Origin: Paracoccaceae bacterium
Lineage (GTDB): Bacteria > Pseudomonadota > Alphaproteobacteria > Rhodobacterales > Rhodobacteraceae
DNA: 7,592 bases
NCBI GenBank assembly: GCA_026982255.1
Contig: JALSHL010000327.1
Span: forward strand, 1 to 7,592
Direction of reading: 5' to 3'
Shown here: positions 4,641 through 7,592 of the stretch, in pieces
How the letters are laid out: every line of letters begins with the position of its first letter
How positions within the stretch are numbered: position 1 is the stretch's first letter
Position numbers and translations under genes: made by a program
Notes under the pieces: model-generated
What the model was told of the DNA's origin: nothing
What the model saw: only the letters and a program-made list of their open reading frames with translations
Databases searched by the model: none

Positions 4641-6322
4641 GCCGCCCTCCCGATTGCATGGACAGCATTACCCGCACCAAACACCAACGCGCGGATGGCG
4701 TTGCGGTTAAAGCGGAAGGACAGCAGCGCCGAGGCCTGATAGCGGGTCAGCCCGAAATCCTGCCGGTATTCCGCTGGCAGATATTGCAGCTGCTTTTGCG
4801 TCGGCGGCTGGTTCAACCAGCGCCGCGTCTTGTGGGCACTCTCGTCGGACTCGTGCGTGTTCAGCCAGTCATCGGCAGCAGCGAGGCAAACCGTGCGTTC
4901 CCCCACGGCCAGCAATTTGGGACGTTCCTTTTGCCGCCCGCCAATGCCGTGCCAACGGCCATTGAGAAAAAATACACCGCCCCAGGCGACAAACCCGTTG
5001 GCGATCAAGGCCGCATCATCACCAAACAGATCGCACCAGCGGAAGCTGGATCGCTTCAACAGGTCGATCTCGGACATGACGAATTCGGAAAGCTCGTCGG
5101 CACCCTCGGCCTCACCGCGCTCCCAGAGATGGCCGCAAAGCGGGCATTCCATTACAGCAAGCGGCACGGTCGCGTCACAATCCGGACATTCCTTGGTCGG
5201 GGCTTCGCCGCTGCCTTCGCGCCCGTCGAGATCGACATCCTGCTCCAGCGAGCCGTGCAACAGGGTGGACGTGCCGAAATCCAGCACGATGCAATCGGTC
5301 TTGATGACGCCCGGGTGCTCTTCGGGATCGACCGTGCGCAAGCCCCGCCCGACCATCTGCATCATGGTGGATTTGTATGAACTGGGCCGCAGCAGCACGA
5401 CGCAGGAGGTGGGCGGATGGTCCCAGCCTTCCGTGAGGACGGCGACGTTTGTCACCACCTGCAGCTTGCCAGAACCATAATCCGCCAGCACCGCCTTGCG
5501 CTCGGCCTCTCCCATATCGCCGTAAATCAGGCCTGTCGGAACACCGGCGGCGTTGAACGCATCAGCGACATTGCGGGCGTGATCGACGGTCGAACAGAAC
5601 ACCACGGTTTGCCGATCTCCGGCCTTTTCCCGCCAATGTTCGATCACCGCATCGGTGACGGGCGCGCGGTTCATGATCGCGTCGACCTCGCCCATGTCGA
5701 AATCCGCCACCGTTTTGCGCACGCGACCCAAATCGCTCTGCACGCCGACATCGACAACGAAAGTCCGCGGCGGCACCAGATGGCCCGCGGCGATCAGCTC
5801 GCCGATACGAATCTGGTCCGAGACATTCGAGAAAACCGGCCTCAGCCCCTTTTTATCGCCCCGGTTCGGCGTGGCTGTAACCCCGAAAACCTTGCAATCC
5901 GGATTGCGATCCAGCGCTTTGTCGATGATACGCCGATAGCTGTCGGCGGCCGCGTGATGGGCCTCGTCGATCACCAGCAGGTCGAGCGCGGGCAGATTGT
6001 CGAGATTAGCGGCGCGGGTCAGCGTCGGCACCATGGCGAATGTCACCTGACCGGCCCATGATTTTTCTTTGGCATCGACCACCGAGGTGGACAGCCCGGG
6101 ATTGACGCGGGCGAACTTGCCACGGTTCTGCTCGGTCAATTCATCCCGATGCGCCAGCACGCAGGCCTTGGCATCGCTGTCACCAACCATGTCTCCGGCC
6201 ACCGCCGACAACATAAAACTTTTCCCGGCACCGGTCGGCGCGACACCGAGCGCGTTGCCGTGTTCATCGAGCGCGCGGATGCTGCGCTCGACAAAGAGTT
6301 TCTGGCGGGGGCGGAGCAACAT
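4637..6322 (-). CDS. DEAH-type superfamily 2 helicase with zinc ribbon
   Basis: The 561-residue protein shows the SF2 motifs in order: RPRQ near the N-terminus (Q7), Walker A APTGAGKS (28-35), DEAH (119-122), GVTATPNRGD (147-156), the second RecA lobe starting at QTVVFCST (238-245), motif V TNVAVLTEGWDHP (291-303) and motif VI QMVGRGLRT (322-330). A zinc ribbon follows (C379, C382, C393, C396), then about 160 residues without a recognised domain. Such ResIII/UvrB-fold helicases occur in phage replication modules and are thought to remodel forks or branched DNA; the exact substrate is unknown. ATG 6322 has GGAGGG (6330-6335) with 7-nt spacing and begins 12 bp after the ssDNA-binding gene ends. 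There is no endonuclease or methylase partner, so a restriction subunit is unlikely. Confidence 0.92.
   Translation of the reverse strand: MLLRPRQKLFVERSIRALDEHGNALGVAPTGAGKSFMLSAVAGDMVGDSDAKACVLAHRDELTEQNRGKFARVNPGLSTSVVDAKEKSWAGQVTFAMVPTLTRAANLDNLPALDLLVIDEAHHAAADSYRRIIDKALDRNPDCKVFGVTATPNRGDKKGLRPVFSNVSDQIRIGELIAAGHLVPPRTFVVDVGVQSDLGRVRKTVADFDMGEVDAIMNRAPVTDAVIEHWREKAGDRQTVVFCSTVDHARNVADAFNAAGVPTGLIYGDMGEAERKAVLADYGSGKLQVVTNVAVLTEGWDHPPTSCVVLLRPSSYKSTMMQMVGRGLRTVDPEEHPGVIKTDCIVLDFGTSTLLHGSLEQDVDLDGREGSGEAPTKECPDCDATVPLAVMECPLCGHLWERGEAEGADELSEFVMSEIDLLKRSSFRWCDLFGDDAALIANGFVAWGGVFFLNGRWHGIGGRQKERPKLLAVGERTVCLAAADDWLNTHESDESAHKTRRWLNQPPTQKQLQYLPAEYRQDFGLTRYQASALLSFRFNRNAIRALVFGAGNAVHAIGRAA
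4646..4650 (-). promoter_or_regulatory. Ribosome site at the helicase/zinc-finger junction
   Basis: GGAGG on the minus strand lies inside the end of the helicase gene. It is ideally spaced (5 nt) for ATG 4640 but 12 nt from ATG 4633, the start of the recognisable zinc-finger protein. The two starts are in different frames, so this site decides how much of each product is made. A ribosome finishing the helicase at TGA (4637-4639) could restart at 4633 without leaving the message. Confidence 0.5.
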
Positions 6323-6334
6323 GGCCGAACCCTC

Positions 6335-6943
6335 CTATTGCGCCCAGGACGGACGGCCGGTGGCCGACGGTGCCTGAGGGGATTGTTGGGGTTGCGAACC
6401 CTGCGGGGACTGTGTGCCCTGCGAAAGCGGAGGCTGCGCCGGTGGCACCGCACCCATGATTTGCGCGTAATCCTTGTGGTCGGGCGTTACTGCAGACCGG
6501 ATTTCGTTCTTGTCGTCCCCGTTGGCATCGGTGCCGACATCGATACGGGCGACGAATTCGATCCCGTCGAGATCGGCAAAACCGCCAATCCGCCGCGCCG
6601 CCTGTGCCTCGGGCGACATATCCTTGTCGGAAATCCCGCGCGCGGAATTGAGGATGCCACGCACCAGAGAGCGGCCCATATTGCCCCAATCCGGCCCCTT
6701 GGGGCTGTAAAGCCCGATCAGGGTAAAGATTTTGCGCCGCGCATATTGGCCTTCCAGCACGGTGAATTCACCGTTCAGATAAACCGCACCGGTGGAGCCG
6801 CGCGTGGCATAGCCGCCGGTCCAGCCCTGGCTCGGGTCATCGAAACCACCGGGGCGGATCGTCAGGCGTACCTTGACCAGCGTGCCCTTGGGGATCAGGT
6901 TGATGTTGCTTTTTGCGTCGTTGAAGTCATTCCAGGAACCCAT
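6335..6943 (-). CDS. DUF669-like phage single-strand DNA-binding protein candidate
   Basis: The 202-residue protein has a beta-rich body consistent with an OB-like fold: INLIPKGTLVKVRLTI (14-29), YLNGEFTVLEG (55-65), RKIFTLIGLYSPKG (70-83) and DLDGIEFVARIDVG (124-137). A low-complexity tail (about 165-202) is rich in Pro, Gln and Ser and ends RPSWAQ. This layout, next to an AAA_24 ATPase gene, matches my memory of DUF669-type proteins that serve as phage SSBs beside Sak4-like recombinases. The tail lacks the acidic D-I-P-F tip of bacterial SSB, which is instead found on the small zinc-finger protein of this operon. Residues 4-10 are WNDFNDA, also present in the PrimPol. ATG 6943 has AGGAGGG with 7-nt spacing and lies 20 bp after the ATPase stop. 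ssDNA binding is inferred. Confidence 0.68.
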   Translation of the reverse strand: MGSWNDFNDAKSNINLIPKGTLVKVRLTIRPGGFDDPSQGWTGGYATRGSTGAVYLNGEFTVLEGQYARRKIFTLIGLYSPKGPDWGNMGRSLVRGILNSARGISDKDMSPEAQAARRIGGFADLDGIEFVARIDVGTDANGDDKNEIRSAVTPDHKDYAQIMGAVPPAQPPLSQGTQSPQGSQPQQSPQAPSATGRPSWAQ

Positions 6944-6963
6944 GTCGGGACCCTCCTTTTCGT

Positions 6964-7592
6964 TCAGTTGGGGGATGAGTTTTGATCGGCCACAGCGGCC
7001 GACTCAGGGGATTTGGAGTAGCTCAGCCGATCACCCGCAGGCGCGCCGGGGGTTCTGATCTTCTCCATCAGACGGCCCAGATGCGGTTCCTCGACCTGCG
7101 CGAGGCGGCCCGAGCGATCCTTGGCCGGAAAACCCCACGGGTTGATCGTCTGGCAAACAAAGGCGCGGTAGGGTTCTCCATCGTCGCCCGCGAGTTCGGC
7201 CATGGTGATGACCTCGTCGACGATGCCCGGCAGCTCGAGACCGGTTTTGGAGCCATCGATCTGCGGCGAAAACACCTTGCGATTGAAGTCGTCCAGCTTC
7301 TCGTCGAGGATGCCGACGAACCAGACGTTCTTTGCCCGCGTATGCTGCAGATGCGTCAGCCAGCCGATCATCTCGCGGCCGTGCAGCCCGTAGGCCCCGC
7401 GCACATCCGGCTTGCCGGTTTTTTCCGAGAACGCCTCGGGCTGGCCCTTGCACCAGCCGAAACAAAGCCGACCGGCAACCGTGATCGAGTCGATGAAGAT
7501 GGTCTGGTATTTCTCGAGCGCCGCCGGATCGCCAAACTGCTCGCAAACAGCTGCGTAGTGCGCCGGCCCATACGGTTGATCATCGCGTAAAG
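6964..7592 (-). CDS. Phage RecA-like ATPase (AAA_24 / Sak4-type), N-terminus outside the window
   Basis: The open frame enters from the right edge (first whole codon at 7590) and ends at TGA 6964-6966, giving the last 208 residues. Counting from the edge, YQTIFIDSITVAGR (28-41) is a Walker B strand with the D-S-I-T pattern typical of RecA-core phage proteins, and HGREMIGWLTHLQHTRAKNVWFVGILDEK (split as HGREMIGWLTHL and KNVWFVGILDEK, 70-98) fits the following helix and strand. EVITMAEL (126-133) and TINPWGFPAKDRSG (148-161) are also typical. The Walker A loop must lie upstream, beyond the window. Sak4-like proteins promote single-strand annealing with a phage SSB, and the DUF669-like gene starts 20 bp downstream. 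The last 25 residues are polar and probably disordered. Family assignment is by motif and context. Confidence 0.8.
   Translation of the reverse strand, partial: LRDDQPYGPAHYAAVCEQFGDPAALEKYQTIFIDSITVAGRLCFGWCKGQPEAFSEKTGKPDVRGAYGLHGREMIGWLTHLQHTRAKNVWFVGILDEKLDDFNRKVFSPQIDGSKTGLELPGIVDEVITMAELAGDDGEPYRAFVCQTINPWGFPAKDRSGRLAQVEEPHLGRLMEKIRTPGAPAGDRLSYSKSPESAAVADQNSSPN

Noticed and set aside
4658..6061. Several plus-strand ORFs of 210-240 codons
   Set aside because: All are mirror frames of the SF2 helicase gene, which accounts for the region fully.
4637..6322. Type I or III restriction helicase subunit
   Set aside because: No methylase, specificity or endonuclease gene is adjacent, and the protein is short and set in a phage replication operon.

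Overview
The window looks like the replication and recombination module of a tailed phage, most likely a prophage or prophage remnant in an alphaproteobacterium. High GC, GGAGG-type ribosome sites and a gene order I associate with Rhodobacterales or sphingomonad prophages point that way; this host guess is inference. Every supported gene lies on the minus strand, so transcription runs from right to left.

Right part (7592 down to 1165): six tightly packed genes. They are a RecA-like phage ATPase of the AAA_24/Sak4 type (N-terminus outside the window), a DUF669-like single-strand DNA-binding protein candidate with a Pro/Gln tail, a DEAH-type SF2 helicase with a zinc ribbon, a small zinc-finger protein ending in an SSB-like EIPF tip, a Cas4-like PD-(D/E)XK nuclease with four iron-sulfur cysteines, and a large primase-polymerase/RepA-like helicase fusion. 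Gaps are 20 bp or less, and two junctions are 4-bp start/stop overlaps (ATGA and TTGA), so this is almost certainly one operon. Its promoter lies beyond the right edge.

Middle (about 767-1164): a roughly 400-bp stretch with no convincing gene. It holds a degenerate 68-bp-period repeat built on CCAAWCTGGT, an AT-rich patch of about 60 percent AT, and a dense group of hairpins just upstream of the next gene. Lying directly downstream of the replication initiator, it is my best candidate for the phage origin or for initiator/operator sites.

Left part (1-766): a small basic zinc-ribbon protein, then a RuvC-like resolvase gene that stops after 92 codons. Immediately behind it, in another frame, is an internal piece of a lambda-family portal protein. 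This resolvase-portal junction indicates a deletion that removed the end of the resolvase gene, probably the terminase genes, and the start of the portal gene. The element therefore looks defective, unless the junction is an assembly artefact.

Working together, the ATPase, ssDNA-binding protein and nuclease would form a recombination set. The PrimPol-helicase would open the origin and prime synthesis, and the resolvase would have cleaned up branched DNA. Two proteins of the module share the N-terminal peptide WNDFNDA, and a third carries an SSB-like C-terminal tip, suggesting a docking network among replication proteins.
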